Positions 25,366-34,215 of a stretch of DNA of 44,612 bases are shown in pieces. The notes beneath the pieces are model-generated. The model was not told where the DNA came from. It saw only the letters and a program-made list of their open reading frames with translations, and searched no databases. A program made the position numbers and the translations under genes. Position 1 is the stretch's first letter. Each line of letters opens with the position of its first letter. This DNA comes from Salinivirgaceae bacterium (GTDB lineage: Bacteria > Bacteroidota > Bacteroidia > Bacteroidales > SZUA-534): the NCBI GenBank assembly GCA_017474765.1, contig JAFVGW010000011.1:1-44612 (forward strand), read 5' to 3'.

Positions 25366-28305
25366 ATGAAGAAACATTTTCTTTATGTGTCAACAGCAGC
25401 ACTGCTTGCGATGAGCTTTGCAAGCTGCGTTGACAACGACGAACCGAGAGGCTTACGCGAACTCCGCTATGCCAAAGCAAACCAGTGGAACGCTAGTGCC
25501 GAAAACACAAGAGCTAAAACTTATGGCGACTCACTCTTGAGTGTTTATAACGCTATCGCAAAAGACCTGTCGAACAAGGCAGTGGAACTTGCCAACCTCA
25601 AGACAGAGGCTCTTGACAAACTCGAAATCGAGAAAAAGACCTACCAGCTGGCAGTTGACAAGGCTAACATGGATGTAGAGCTTGCAAAGGCAAAATATGA
25701 TTTGGTACGTGCTTCAGAAGAAAATGACAAAGCCCTTGAGCAATTCAAGGCTGACCTGATTGCAAAACAAATTATTGCAAAGAAGGCTCAGGAAGAACTT
25801 GATCAGTTCAATGCTGAGGCTGCAAACCGCTTGGCAGAAATCAACGCCAACATTAAGGCAGAAGAGGCCCGTATTAAAAATCTTGCGGCTGACGCACAAG
25901 ACGCTCTCAACCGTAACAAACTCTATGCTGACGCTCTTGCAGCTCAACTCGAGGCTGACACCTATACAGCAAATCTTGACAACCTGCTGATTATTGCCGC
26001 TGCCAAGAAAGATGTTTGGGCAACTGCTCAGGACAAAGTTTGGGATGCTTACAGCAACCTGAAGACCAAACAAAGCGCAATGCTTGACAAGCAAGTTGCA
26101 TTGTTCCAGGCACAGCAGAACCTGCTCATCGCCATCAATGGTTATGAGAAAGACTCTGCCAACAACCTCAAGACTCTGCAAGACGCTGTAACTGCAGCTC
26201 AATACGCTTATGACTTGGGCGAGAAAGCTGTAATTCTGGCTGAAGACGCACTTGACGAGTTCAAAGAGGTATCGCAGGGCGACCTTGAAACTTGGAACAA
26301 GGCTTACAACGACAAAGACGCTGAGATTTCGGCTATTAAAAAATTAGTCTTTGCCAAGGAAGTTGAAATCTTGGAAGCTACGAAAGCAAAAGAAGTGGCA
26401 CAGAAAAACCTTGATTTGAAAAAAGACGAGGTTGAGAAACCGCTTAAAGATTTTAACGAAAAAGCTAACTACTACACATTCGTAATGGATGACGCTATTG
26501 TGTATGACGCTGATGGCAACGAGCAATTCACATACGCAAACGGCGAGTTCAAAACAGAAAAAGGTGTTATTGCCAATGCCAAGGGCGTTAAGAACTCTGA
26601 CTTGCATACAAATCTCGACAATTACCTTACACAAATTGGTGGAAGCCTCGACCGAAACAAAATCGGTAAGACTGGTAAATATATGGACGAGACCAGAATC
26701 AAAGCTGTTGAGTCTGAAATCAATGGTCTTGTAAAGGCAAACGAGGGCAAAGATAAAACTTTGGCCGAGTTCGTTACTAAATACCAAGCTCAGATTGCAG
26801 TTAAGGTGTCGGACAGCATCACCAACGAGCAAAAGTTGAAAGAGTTGAAAGTTCAAGACGAGCCTAAGAACTTATTTGATAAAGACTCGGCTGCATTTGT
26901 GTTGGCTGTGAAGGGATATCAGGATTCTGTTGCAATCTATAAGTGGTCTGACAAGAACGGTAAGTCAACTGTTTATGAAAGAATCGAGGGTGAATTGGTT
27001 GCTTATGGTAAGGAATACAGCAAACTCTATGCAAAAATAGCTGGTGAAGATCCTGCAAAATTGTTAACCGACACTGATCTTAACCAAAAGAGAACAAATA
27101 TCAAGAACAAACTGAACGAGTATTGGAACTTGCGTAAAGGTTTCGATGCAGCTTATGCCACTCTGACTTCAGATTTCAAAGAAAAAGTTCTTGGCAATGC
27201 TTTAACCAGTGATGGTAATAAGAATGATTTCGACGCTATTGTTAACGCTGTTAACTTTAATGCAACCCCTGTTGACATGTCTGCTTTGATGAAATCGAAC
27301 AACCGTGTTTCGGGTAAATATGTGAAGGACGACCAAGAATTCGATGCTGGTAAGTGGAGCAAGTATGTGACTGCCGCCAAAGATGTTCTTGGCATAGCTG
27401 TTGCCGATAATGAGGCGAATGTTAAGTTGGTTCTTTATAACGCTTCTGAAATCGCCCAGTTCAAGGCTAATTCTTGGGCAGGTGTTAGCGGCTCTATGGT
27501 TGACTACAACAAATGGAAAGAAGACCAGGATAAACTTCAGGAGATCATTAACAAAGCTCATGACAATCAGGATGTTGTGATGGTATTGGGTGATGGTTCA
27601 ATTGACTATGACGCAATCTATGCTGATGGTGGTACCGTTCAGTTAAGAGCAGCCATTGCTTACAAAACTGAGGAAATAGCAAAAGAAAAAGCTGACAACG
27701 ATGAGGAGATTGCTAAGAAGCAAAACGACATCGACAACAACGATTTGTGGAAAGATTTGTATGAGGACATTGCTGACGTTCTCGACGCTTATGACGATGA
27801 ACTGAAAGCTCTCACCATTGCTCAGCAAGACGCATACAACACTGAGCTTACTCCTTTGCAAGAGGCTCTCAAGAATGCTGAAGATAAAGAGACTAAGTTG
27901 GGACTTGAAAAAGATGAACTTGAATTGAATCAAGGCGTTAAAGAAGCTATCCAAGGCAAGTACTTAGGTTTGATACAAGGTGTTACCGAGACAGCAAGTG
28001 CTACCGATGCCGAACTTAAGGCAGAAATCATCATCAAGTTTGCCATTCTCGATCTTGAGCGTAATATAGAGACTGCTGAAGAGACACTTGAGACACAAAA
28101 GATTGCTCTTGCTAATGCGAAGAAAGACCTTGAGGATTTCAAAGCTGGCGAGTACGATGGCGGCCAGAACAACTACGTTGCCACTGTAACAGCAAAGGAC
28201 AAACTCGTGAAAGAAGCAGAGCTTGACCTCGAGCACGCTACCAAAGAGTATGAGGTTGCTCAGAAATACTATGATGACGTTCTTGCATCAGTAGAGGCAG
28301 AATAA
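25366..28305 (+). CDS. Long coiled-coil lipoprotein (uncharacterised Bacteroidales family)
   Basis: 979 residues from ATG 25366 (an ATG two codons upstream at 25360 is equally possible). Signal peptide MKKHFLYVSTAALLAMSFAS, then lipobox Cys21. The next residues, VDNDEP, are acidic like the surface-export signals of Bacteroidetes lipoproteins. The remainder is Ala/Lys/Glu/Leu-rich with heptad-like spacing, predicted coiled coil in two blocks (about 50-350 and 760-970). They flank a more mixed central part with two 'GKY' loops. The start 'CVDNDEPRGLRELRYAKANQW' recalls unnamed Bacteroidales lipoproteins. It lies 24 bp upstream of a beta-barrel gene, so the two probably act together, perhaps as a rod anchored at the outer membrane. 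Function unknown. Confidence 0.85.
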   Translation: MKKHFLYVSTAALLAMSFASCVDNDEPRGLRELRYAKANQWNASAENTRAKTYGDSLLSVYNAIAKDLSNKAVELANLKTEALDKLEIEKKTYQLAVDKANMDVELAKAKYDLVRASEENDKALEQFKADLIAKQIIAKKAQEELDQFNAEAANRLAEINANIKAEEARIKNLAADAQDALNRNKLYADALAAQLEADTYTANLDNLLIIAAAKKDVWATAQDKVWDAYSNLKTKQSAMLDKQVALFQAQQNLLIAINGYEKDSANNLKTLQDAVTAAQYAYDLGEKAVILAEDALDEFKEVSQGDLETWNKAYNDKDAEISAIKKLVFAKEVEILEATKAKEVAQKNLDLKKDEVEKPLKDFNEKANYYTFVMDDAIVYDADGNEQFTYANGEFKTEKGVIANAKGVKNSDLHTNLDNYLTQIGGSLDRNKIGKTGKYMDETRIKAVESEINGLVKANEGKDKTLAEFVTKYQAQIAVKVSDSITNEQKLKELKVQDEPKNLFDKDSAAFVLAVKGYQDSVAIYKWSDKNGKSTVYERIEGELVAYGKEYSKLYAKIAGEDPAKLLTDTDLNQKRTNIKNKLNEYWNLRKGFDAAYATLTSDFKEKVLGNALTSDGNKNDFDAIVNAVNFNATPVDMSALMKSNNRVSGKYVKDDQEFDAGKWSKYVTAAKDVLGIAVADNEANVKLVLYNASEIAQFKANSWAGVSGSMVDYNKWKEDQDKLQEIINKAHDNQDVVMVLGDGSIDYDAIYADGGTVQLRAAIAYKTEEIAKEKADNDEEIAKKQNDIDNNDLWKDLYEDIADVLDAYDDELKALTIAQQDAYNTELTPLQEALKNAEDKETKLGLEKDELELNQGVKEAIQGKYLGLIQGVTETASATDAELKAEIIIKFAILDLERNIETAEETLETQKIALANAKKDLEDFKAGEYDGGQNNYVATVTAKDKLVKEAELDLEHATKEYEVAQKYYDDVLASVEAE

Positions 28306-28329
28306 TAAACTCAGTTTCGAAAGAAAACT

Positions 28330-29142
28330 ATGAGGAAATTATTTGGAATATTAGCTTTTACAGCAATCTTCGGCACAGCAATGGCGCAGGAGGGAGGCAA
28401 TTTCCAGGTAACGGCAATATTGGGAAACAACCCCATGTTCTCGTCGGGCACTTATATGCTGCCAAACTACTCGAACACGGTTACAGGACTGCCCAATGGT
28501 AACGAACCTGATTATTACCTCAATCTTGGCCGCACAGGAGGCAACAGCATCACCAACATGACAGGTGTTCAGTTGGCCTACTACCTCGGCCCCATTGATG
28601 TGAACTTCATGTACGCTCAGGATTTGTCGGTTACTCCCAAGAAGGACTATGTTTACGCCAACAAGGGTGTGATTGACGGAGACAACATTCTCGACTATAC
28701 AGAAGAGGGTGCCGGTCTATATAAAATTCCTGACCAGCGTCAGATTGAAGGAAGCCTTAAGAGCAATTGGTATCTTAATGTCGGCGGCAACTTCCATGTG
28801 GAGAACAAACGCGCCAACGGCTACGGTGGTGTGCGTTTGGGCTACAAGAAGAGCCGTTACGAGACAGTTACCCCATACAACGGTAACAATGAGTACAGCG
28901 ATGATGTGCTCTACTATCCTCAGTCGCGCGAAGGCAGAGTAAAAGCCTTCCAGACAGCCATTGTGGCTGGTGCTGAGTGCGTTGCCAACTGTGGGTTTGT
29001 CTTCGGAGTTGAGTTCCTGCCGTTCTCTTACCAGTATTCGGTAATCGAGATCGACCCTGATGGTCTGCACCACTATGCGTGCGGCAACCACAGCGTGAAG
29101 TTCTTCTCCACTCCGACATTGAAATTGGGTGTGAGATTCTAA
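28330..29142 (+). CDS. Predicted outer-membrane beta-barrel protein, partner of the coiled-coil lipoprotein
   Basis: 270 residues with a clear signal peptide (MRKLFGILAFTAIFGTAMA-Q). The mature protein shows alternating hydrophobic/polar strands rich in Tyr and Gly ('NGYGGVRLGYKKSRYETV', 'VAGAECVANCGFVFGVEFLPFSYQYSVIEI') and ends in '...TLKLGVRF' with the C-terminal Phe used by the BAM machinery. Size suits an 8-12-strand barrel. No OmpA peptidoglycan-binding domain is present. It follows the lipoprotein gene by 24 bp and precedes a strong terminator, defining a two-gene unit. The exact family was not identified. Confidence 0.8.
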   Translation: MRKLFGILAFTAIFGTAMAQEGGNFQVTAILGNNPMFSSGTYMLPNYSNTVTGLPNGNEPDYYLNLGRTGGNSITNMTGVQLAYYLGPIDVNFMYAQDLSVTPKKDYVYANKGVIDGDNILDYTEEGAGLYKIPDQRQIEGSLKSNWYLNVGGNFHVENKRANGYGGVRLGYKKSRYETVTPYNGNNEYSDDVLYYPQSREGRVKAFQTAIVAGAECVANCGFVFGVEFLPFSYQYSVIEIDPDGLHHYACGNHSVKFFSTPTLKLGVRF

Positions 29143-29171
29143 CAGAAATTCTTTAAACAAGAATAAACAGC

Positions 29172-29205
29172 AAGAGGCTGCCTGCGGAGGGCAGCCTCTT
29201 TTTTT
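29172..29205 (+). terminator. Strong intrinsic terminator of the lipoprotein-barrel unit
   Basis: Perfect 11-bp stem, aagaggctgcc (29172-29182) with ggcagcctctt (29190-29200), 7-nt loop, then a T-run to 29205. It lies 30 bp after the barrel stop codon. Confidence 0.95.
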
Positions 29206-29258
29206 GTTGGCGCAAGCCCGGCATTTCCTTCGGAATTCTTTTCCTATGGGGTCCGCTT

Positions 29259-29294
29259 GCCTCTGCGCCTGCGGTTTCATGCAGGCGCAGAGGC
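29259..29294. repeat. Perfect 14-bp inverted repeat upstream of folP
   Basis: gcctctgcgcctgc (29259-29272) and gcaggcgcagaggc (29281-29294) around the loop ggtttcat. It sits between the previous terminator and the folP promoter. There is no T-run on either side. GC-rich and highly stable; role unknown. Confidence 0.8.
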
Positions 29295-29306
29295 CTGCAA
29301 TCCCAG

Positions 29307-29336
29307 TTTGTAGTCCGAAGTCTTTAATTACCTTTG
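29307..29336 (+). promoter_or_regulatory. folP promoter with -33 TTTG and -7 TACCTTTG
   Basis: TTTG at 29307-29310 and TACCTTTG at 29329-29336, with an 18-bp spacer. This is the best complete match to the Bacteroidetes -33/-7 consensus in the window, 16 bp before the folP ATG. Confidence 0.65.
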
Positions 29337-29352
29337 CCGAAAACGAAGAAGA

Positions 29353-30198
29353 ATGAGCACAATAAACTGCCGCGGCCGCCTTGTTGATTTGAGCCGCCCG
29401 AAAGTGATGGCTATTGTGAACGTCACGCCCGATAGTTTCTACAGCGGAAGCCGCTGCTCGACAACTGAAGCGGCACTGGCTCGCGCCGATGAAGCGCTGG
29501 CCCAGGGTGCCGACATACTCGATTTGGGTGCCTACTCAACGCGCCCGGGTGCGGCCGAAGTGCCGGCAGAAGAAGAGTGGCAGCGCCTGCAGCCCGTGGT
29601 GACCGAATTGCGCCACCGCCACCCGCAGGCGGTCATTTCCATCGACACCTTCCGCAGCAGCGTGGCCGAACGGGCTGTTGATGCCGGTGCCGACATTATC
29701 AACGATGTGTCGGGCGGCACTCTCGATGACCGTATGTTCGATACCGTGGCACGCTTACAGGCGCCTTATATTCTGATGCACATGCGCGGAACGCCGGCCA
29801 CAATGCAGCAGCACACCAATTATAATAATCTGCTTGCCGATGTGATTAGCGAGCTCTCGCGTCCGCTTCGCAGACTCACCGATTTGGGTGTGCACGATGT
29901 CATCATCGACCCAGGATTCGGCTTTGCCAAAACGCTTGAGCAGAACTACGAGCTGTTTGCCCATCTTGCTGAATTCTCGGTTTTCAATTGTCCTGTGCTT
30001 GTGGGCATATCGCGTAAATCAATGATTTACAAATTATTCGGCATAACACCTGAGCAGTCGCTTAGCGCCACAGCCGCACTTAATATGCTTGCTCTGCAAA
30101 GCGGCGCTTCCATTCTGCGAGTGCACGATGTGCTTGAAGCAGTGCAGGTTGTGAAGATGTGGGAAATGGTGAACCAGGCTTGTGGCGGCAACATCTAA
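29353..30198 (+). CDS. folP: Dihydropteroate synthase
   Basis: Condenses p-aminobenzoate with dihydropterin pyrophosphate in folate synthesis; the sulfonamide target. 281 residues, normal. Motifs: 'VMAIVNVTPDSFYSGS' (signature 1), 'GADILDLGAYSTRPGA' (here GAYSTRPG where GGESTRPG is common), 'ISIDTFRSSVAERAVDAGADIINDVSGG', 'ILMHMRGTPATMQ', 'IIDPGFGFAKTLEQNYEL', 'VLVGISRKSMIYKLFG' and 'ILRVHDVLEA'. In many Bacteroidetes folP precedes the diadenylate cyclase gene cdaA; here an oppositely oriented AraC gene follows, its stop overlapping that of folP by four bases. Confidence 0.96.
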   Translation: MSTINCRGRLVDLSRPKVMAIVNVTPDSFYSGSRCSTTEAALARADEALAQGADILDLGAYSTRPGAAEVPAEEEWQRLQPVVTELRHRHPQAVISIDTFRSSVAERAVDAGADIINDVSGGTLDDRMFDTVARLQAPYILMHMRGTPATMQQHTNYNNLLADVISELSRPLRRLTDLGVHDVIIDPGFGFAKTLEQNYELFAHLAEFSVFNCPVLVGISRKSMIYKLFGITPEQSLSATAALNMLALQSGASILRVHDVLEAVQVVKMWEMVNQACGGNI

Positions 30199-31073
30199 AT
30201 TGCATTCCCGCGGACAATCCTTCGGTAGTCGGTGGGTGTCATGCGCTCATGCTGGCGGAAGCGGCGGGCGAAATATGAAGGGTCAAGCATGCCAAGCTGC
30301 TCGGCTATTTCGCTCATTGTCAAATCGGTGTTTTTTAGCAGCATTTTGGCGGCCATCATTGCTGACTCGTTTATCCAGTAGGTCACAGGGTGGCCAGTGT
30401 TCTGCTTGATGGTTTTGCTCAGATGGTTCGGACTGACATCCAGCTTTTCTGCATATTCCGCAGCCGACAAGTTGCTTTGCCTGTTCTCGAAAACCATCTT
30501 CATAAACTTGTTGCTCAGTGCGTTGGGTAAATCGTGCTGCATTTGCCCCTTTTCCCATTCGGCGGCCATCTCAACCAGAAACGAGTTCATGTTGGCACGG
30601 ATAACATCGTCGCTCTGCGGCACAGAGAGCGTTTCGGACATAATGCGCTCGAGCAGCATCTCAACAAATCCGCTGCGGCTGTGGTCGAATCGTGTGATGC
30701 GGCTGCCGCCTGCCTGCACAAAGGCTATTCCTTTGTAGATTCCCGCCACTACGGGGCTGGTGCAGAGAAAATCGGTGCTGAAACTGCCCATGTAACCGAG
30801 ACAGTCTTTGAAATATCTGATTGAGAATAAGTTGCCTGTAGGAATGATGATGCACTCGTTGGCCCCGACCAGCTGCTGCACCGATTCGGTTTCAACCAGC
30901 ACTTCACCTTTTATGAGAAACATGAAGTTGTGATTGGCCGAATAGATGGGCGGTGTGGGACACGACATGGCGTGCTGACAGCGCTCGTCGAGCAAGCGGA
31001 TTGAGAACGGCGCCATTCCGCTACCGTCAATCCGCCCCATCGCATAGGTTCCGCTGTGTGCTGCTGCGTGCAT
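30195..31073 (-). CDS. AraC-family transcriptional regulator
   Basis: 292 residues. The N-terminal cupin-like sensing half includes 'FMFLIKGEVLVETESVQQLVGANECIIIPTGNLFSI'. The C-terminal double helix-turn-helix (about 190-288) has 'LSAAEYAEKLDVSPNHLSKTIKQNTGHPVTYWINESAMMAAKMLLKNTDLTMSEIAEQLGM' and the AraC signature 'PSYFARRFRQHERMTPTDYRR'. The ligand is unknown. It ends tail-to-tail with folP (TAG at 30195-30197). The target may be its own promoter or the adjacent lipoprotein/receptor genes, but no operator was identified. Confidence 0.93.
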   Translation of the reverse strand: MHAAAHSGTYAMGRIDGSGMAPFSIRLLDERCQHAMSCPTPPIYSANHNFMFLIKGEVLVETESVQQLVGANECIIIPTGNLFSIRYFKDCLGYMGSFSTDFLCTSPVVAGIYKGIAFVQAGGSRITRFDHSRSGFVEMLLERIMSETLSVPQSDDVIRANMNSFLVEMAAEWEKGQMQHDLPNALSNKFMKMVFENRQSNLSAAEYAEKLDVSPNHLSKTIKQNTGHPVTYWINESAMMAAKMLLKNTDLTMSEIAEQLGMLDPSYFARRFRQHERMTPTDYRRIVRGNAI

Positions 31074-31092
31074 CAGTGTCAGGTTTGTACGG

Positions 31093-31100
31093 CAAACGTA
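31093..31100 (-). promoter_or_regulatory. Candidate -7 box TACGTTTG for the AraC gene
   Basis: Minus-strand TACGTTTG matches TAnnTTTG, 19 bp before the ATG at 31073. The -33 element is unclear. Confidence 0.45.
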
Positions 31101-31167
31101 AGAAAATTAGCGACAACTTGGTTCGTCTTGGTTAATTATCTGATTGCCTAATATATAGAAACACAGA

Positions 31168-31188
31168 AAGCACGGTTTCCCGTGCCTT
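31168..31188 (-). terminator. Candidate terminator of the calycin-like lipoprotein gene
   Basis: Stem gcacgg (31170-31175)/ccgtgc (31180-31185) with a tttc loop, extended by A/T pairs with one mismatch. On the minus strand it is followed by TTTCTGTGTTT, a weak T-rich tail, about 32 bp beyond the stop. Confidence 0.5.
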
Positions 31189-31219
31189 CACAAATAGCTA
31201 AAATAGATTAAACGAGTAA

Positions 31220-31678
31220 TTATTGTTTCAGTGTTCCTTCGAACCGTGTTGGAAACTCGCCGCACATCATTGAAAATGAGATTTTTCCGTCGCCAACTTT
31301 TCCGTCAAGGTTGGTGATGGTGTACTTTGGGAACGCGCCGCCCATTGCTTGCGGCACAATGTTGTCGCCCCACAGTTTGATGTCGCCGCCATTGTTGCTG
31401 TACTGCACGCCACCGATGGTCATGTCAAGTTCGAGCGGCATACGTTCGGCAAATTTAACCTTGAACATAGTGATGGTCATGCTGTCTTCGGCGTATGTCA
31501 GGCTTACGCTTACGCTGTCTTTGCTAAACTCGCTGCCGTCGGTCTGCGTCACAAAAACTTTACCTACAGCCGATGCTGCTTCAGGTGTTGGGTTGACATC
31601 TTTGTTGTCGTCACTCTTGTCACAAGCCACAAATGAGAGCATTGCGGCACAAATCATAAAACTTAAAAAATGTTTCAT
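31220..31678 (-). CDS. Calycin-like (lipocalin-type) lipoprotein
   Basis: 152 residues. Signal peptide MKHFLSFMICAAMLSFVA, then lipobox Cys19, followed by DKSDDNKD, an acidic stretch like Bacteroidetes surface-export signals. The mature domain ('SVSLTYAEDSMTITMFKVKFAERMPLELDMTIGGV' ... 'GDGKISFSMMCGEFPTRFEGTLKQ') has the strand pattern and '.F.G.LK' end that I associate with the Calycin_like domain common in Bacteroidetes. Likely an outer-membrane lipoprotein binding a small hydrophobic ligand; substrate unknown. It lies downstream of the TonB receptor on the same strand, but 283 bp of repeats separate them. Confidence 0.75.
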   Translation of the reverse strand: MKHFLSFMICAAMLSFVACDKSDDNKDVNPTPEAASAVGKVFVTQTDGSEFSKDSVSVSLTYAEDSMTITMFKVKFAERMPLELDMTIGGVQYSNNGGDIKLWGDNIVPQAMGGAFPKYTITNLDGKVGDGKISFSMMCGEFPTRFEGTLKQ

Positions 31679-31739
31679 TTTAACTGATATTTAATTGTTT
31701 ATAAAAAAGTTGTCTTTTCTTGTTTAATCGTTGAATCGT

Positions 31740-31775
31740 TTAAAGGGTTTAGAAGTTTAGAGGTTTAGAAGTTTA
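31740..31775. repeat. 8-bp tandem gtttagaa repeats
   Basis: Successive units gtttagaa, gtttagag, gtttagaa, gtttaata just upstream of the lipoprotein gene. The period is 8 here, unlike the 7-bp arrays elsewhere. Confidence 0.55.
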
Positions 31776-31789
31776 ATATGTTGAAACGA

Positions 31790-31980
31790 TACCAATACCC
31801 TAACCCCTAATGCCTAGTGTCTTTGAGTAAAGTGTAATGATTAATGGTTCGCAATTCACTAGTGCCTAATGCCTAGTGCCTAAATTCCAACACCCAACAC
31901 CTAATACCCAACACCAAAATTCTAACTACTAATTCCTAATTTCTAACTATATATCATAACTCTAAATCATAACTCTCAAT
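31790..31980. repeat. Degenerate 7-bp array running into the TonB-receptor stop
   Basis: On the receptor's sense strand the array begins within its last codons (gagttat, gatttag, agttatg...). It continues as TTAGAAA/TTAGGAA/TTAGTAG, then GGTGTTG/GGTATTA and AGGCACT/AGGCATT units. The lipoprotein-proximal part has mixed polarity. Confidence 0.75.
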
Positions 31981-34190
31981 GTTACACCCACTCGCCGCGG
32001 CTTTCCTTTCGAAAGGAATGTGCGGCCAACCGACGTGAAGTGAAAGTTTGCAAAATCTTGATTTGTAATATTTTTTGCCCATAGTTGCAGATTCCAGACA
32101 TTGCCGCTCGCGCCCACCGAAGCGCCTATCTGCGAATAGTAATCCTGCCAAACGCTATTAGCTTCGTCCCAATAGATGCGCCCAGCACCAGTGTAATGCA
32201 GTTGTGCTAAAATACTGTTTATAAAGCGATTGCTGATGGTGTGCTCGTAGTTGGCGGTGGCCGAAACTGTGTGTTGCGGAACGTATGGCAGGTGGTTGCC
32301 CGTAAAGTCGGCCAAACCATTATTGTAGTCGGTGAAAGTAGCATGGGTGTAGCCGTAAGATGCTGACAAACTGATTGTTTTATAGGGTTTTGCGGTCAGT
32401 GCGGCTTCGGCGCCCACCGAACGCGAGCGGCCCGCATTGGTCATCATGCGGCCAGTGCTTTTGCCTGACGGAAAAACGGTCAACTGCTGGTCGGTGCAGA
32501 AGATGCTGAAGAGCGCCACGTCGGCTGTGAGCCGCTGGTCGGGCGTGCGGAAATGCGCCCCCAACTCAAAATTCCAGTCGTGTTCGGGTTTGTAATCAAT
32601 AACTTTATCAATAGGATAACCTTCAGTGCCAGTACTGAAATAAACGCCCAAAGCCCCCATCAGGTCGGCCTTCATCTGGTTTTGCAGAATGTCGGAAAAC
32701 ATCTGCGAGTTGTAGCCGCCTGCCTTGAATCCGCGTGCCACCGACAGATAGACATTTTGCTCACCCACAACGTATTGCACCGATAGTTTCGGCATCAGTT
32801 CCACAAAAGTCTGGTGCTCGCTGCCACTGATGGCCGTCCGCGACAAGCGATAGTCGCGCATTGTGTACGAGAAATTGTAGTGCACTTCGGCGCTGTTGGC
32901 GTAGTCGAACGCAACACGCTCATAATCGGCTCGCAATCCTGCCGTCAATACATAATCCGACAGCCGTAATTCGGCTTGTCCGTAGGCCGCAAGCCCAATG
33001 GTGGGCGTGGTGAACTGACTGCCAATTGTGAACTCGTTCTCGCTGAAACTCAGGCTGTCGTTGGGGAAAACCGTCTGCAGGCCGCGGTTGGCGTTGTCTA
33101 GAATCAACTCGTGGATGCCGTCGCGCTTAAACATCACTGGCGCACTCATCCGATTGTGCTTGAAGAATGCTGCCGCACCCGCCAACCAATTAAGAGTCTG
33201 CGATTTATCGGCATTCTGAAAAGCAATTTCGTCGCTCACGGTGTACTCTTTCTGAGTCTGCTGCAGGGTGAAAAGGCTGCGCGTTGTGAAGTCCTGGTCG
33301 AGCCGCAAATCGTCGTCGAGATATTGCAGCGAAAGTACGTTTTTTATCGTCACGGCACTCATATTGCGTTGAGCCACAAGCCCTTCGGCGATATGAAGAC
33401 GGCGATAGCCGCACTCGTCGTTGTAGGCCACGGGCAGTGTTGTGCGCCGCACGGTGTCGAACTGCGCGTAGGCATATCCGCCTTCGTTTGTCAGATTGAC
33501 ATTCAGTGAGTTATCGATGGTCCAATTGCCCGAGTGCCACATCAAACGCAAGCGCGCGCTGCCGTTGTTGCGCCAATCGCAACGGTCGCCAGTGAACTCA
33601 TTGCTGAAGAATCCACCCGTGTGTCCGATGCATAATCCCGCACTCAGCCCGAAGCGGTCGGTTGGTTGCAGATACGATGATGCCGAAGCGCGCCACATCT
33701 GGCCGTTACCTGCTTCAAGGCTTATGCGCGTTCCTGTGTAGTCGAATGGTGAAAGCGTTGACACACTGATAATTCCGCCAATGGTATTGCGCCCGTAGAG
33801 TGTGCTTTGCGGTCCGCGCAGAACGTCAATCCGGCGAACATCCCACAGCGGCTCGTCGAACGAACTCTTGTTCAGAAACGGCACGCCGTCAACGTACATT
33901 CCCACTGCCGGATTGTCGATTCGGCTGCCCATTCCGCGGATGTAAATGCTTGATGTTGTGCTCGAACCATAGTCGGGAATGTGCAGGTTGGGGGTGGTGG
34001 CGGCAAAGTCTTGAATTGATTTAATCTGCTGTCGTTCAATGTCTTTCAGATAGAACGACGATGAAGCAAGCGGCATTGTCCGCATATCGTTGCGCACCTT
34101 GAACGATGCCGTGACATCAACGCCTTCAAGGTTGATTGCAGTGTCGGCCTGTGCTACCATCGATGTGAGAAGAATGCCTAAAAAGAACAT
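31962..34190 (-). CDS. TonB-dependent outer-membrane receptor
   Basis: 742 residues: signal peptide (MFFLGILLTSMVAQA), a possible TonB box ('INLEGVDVTAS'), a plug domain ('SIQDFAATTPNLHIPDYGSSTTSSIYIRGMG...YVDGVPFLN...IDVLRGPQSTLYGRNTIGGIISV') and a 22-strand-type barrel to the C-terminus. It lacks the N-terminal carboxypeptidase-like domain of SusC proteins, and no susD follows, so it is more like siderophore, vitamin or xenosiderophore receptors. The substrate cannot be told from sequence. The C-terminal residues 'GVTLRVMI' lack the usual terminal Phe. Divergent from the addB-like gene. Confidence 0.93.
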   Translation of the reverse strand: MFFLGILLTSMVAQADTAINLEGVDVTASFKVRNDMRTMPLASSSFYLKDIERQQIKSIQDFAATTPNLHIPDYGSSTTSSIYIRGMGSRIDNPAVGMYVDGVPFLNKSSFDEPLWDVRRIDVLRGPQSTLYGRNTIGGIISVSTLSPFDYTGTRISLEAGNGQMWRASASSYLQPTDRFGLSAGLCIGHTGGFFSNEFTGDRCDWRNNGSARLRLMWHSGNWTIDNSLNVNLTNEGGYAYAQFDTVRRTTLPVAYNDECGYRRLHIAEGLVAQRNMSAVTIKNVLSLQYLDDDLRLDQDFTTRSLFTLQQTQKEYTVSDEIAFQNADKSQTLNWLAGAAAFFKHNRMSAPVMFKRDGIHELILDNANRGLQTVFPNDSLSFSENEFTIGSQFTTPTIGLAAYGQAELRLSDYVLTAGLRADYERVAFDYANSAEVHYNFSYTMRDYRLSRTAISGSEHQTFVELMPKLSVQYVVGEQNVYLSVARGFKAGGYNSQMFSDILQNQMKADLMGALGVYFSTGTEGYPIDKVIDYKPEHDWNFELGAHFRTPDQRLTADVALFSIFCTDQQLTVFPSGKSTGRMMTNAGRSRSVGAEAALTAKPYKTISLSASYGYTHATFTDYNNGLADFTGNHLPYVPQHTVSATANYEHTISNRFINSILAQLHYTGAGRIYWDEANSVWQDYYSQIGASVGASGNVWNLQLWAKNITNQDFANFHFTSVGRTFLSKGKPRRVGVTLRVMI

Positions 34191-34215
34191 TGCCTGTTGT
34201 TTTCAAAATCCGCCG

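Noticed and set aside
31220..34190. SusC/SusD-type polysaccharide utilization locus
   Set aside because: The TonB receptor lacks the SusC N-terminal domain and the nearby lipoprotein is a 152-residue calycin-like protein, not SusD. No glycoside hydrolase is present.
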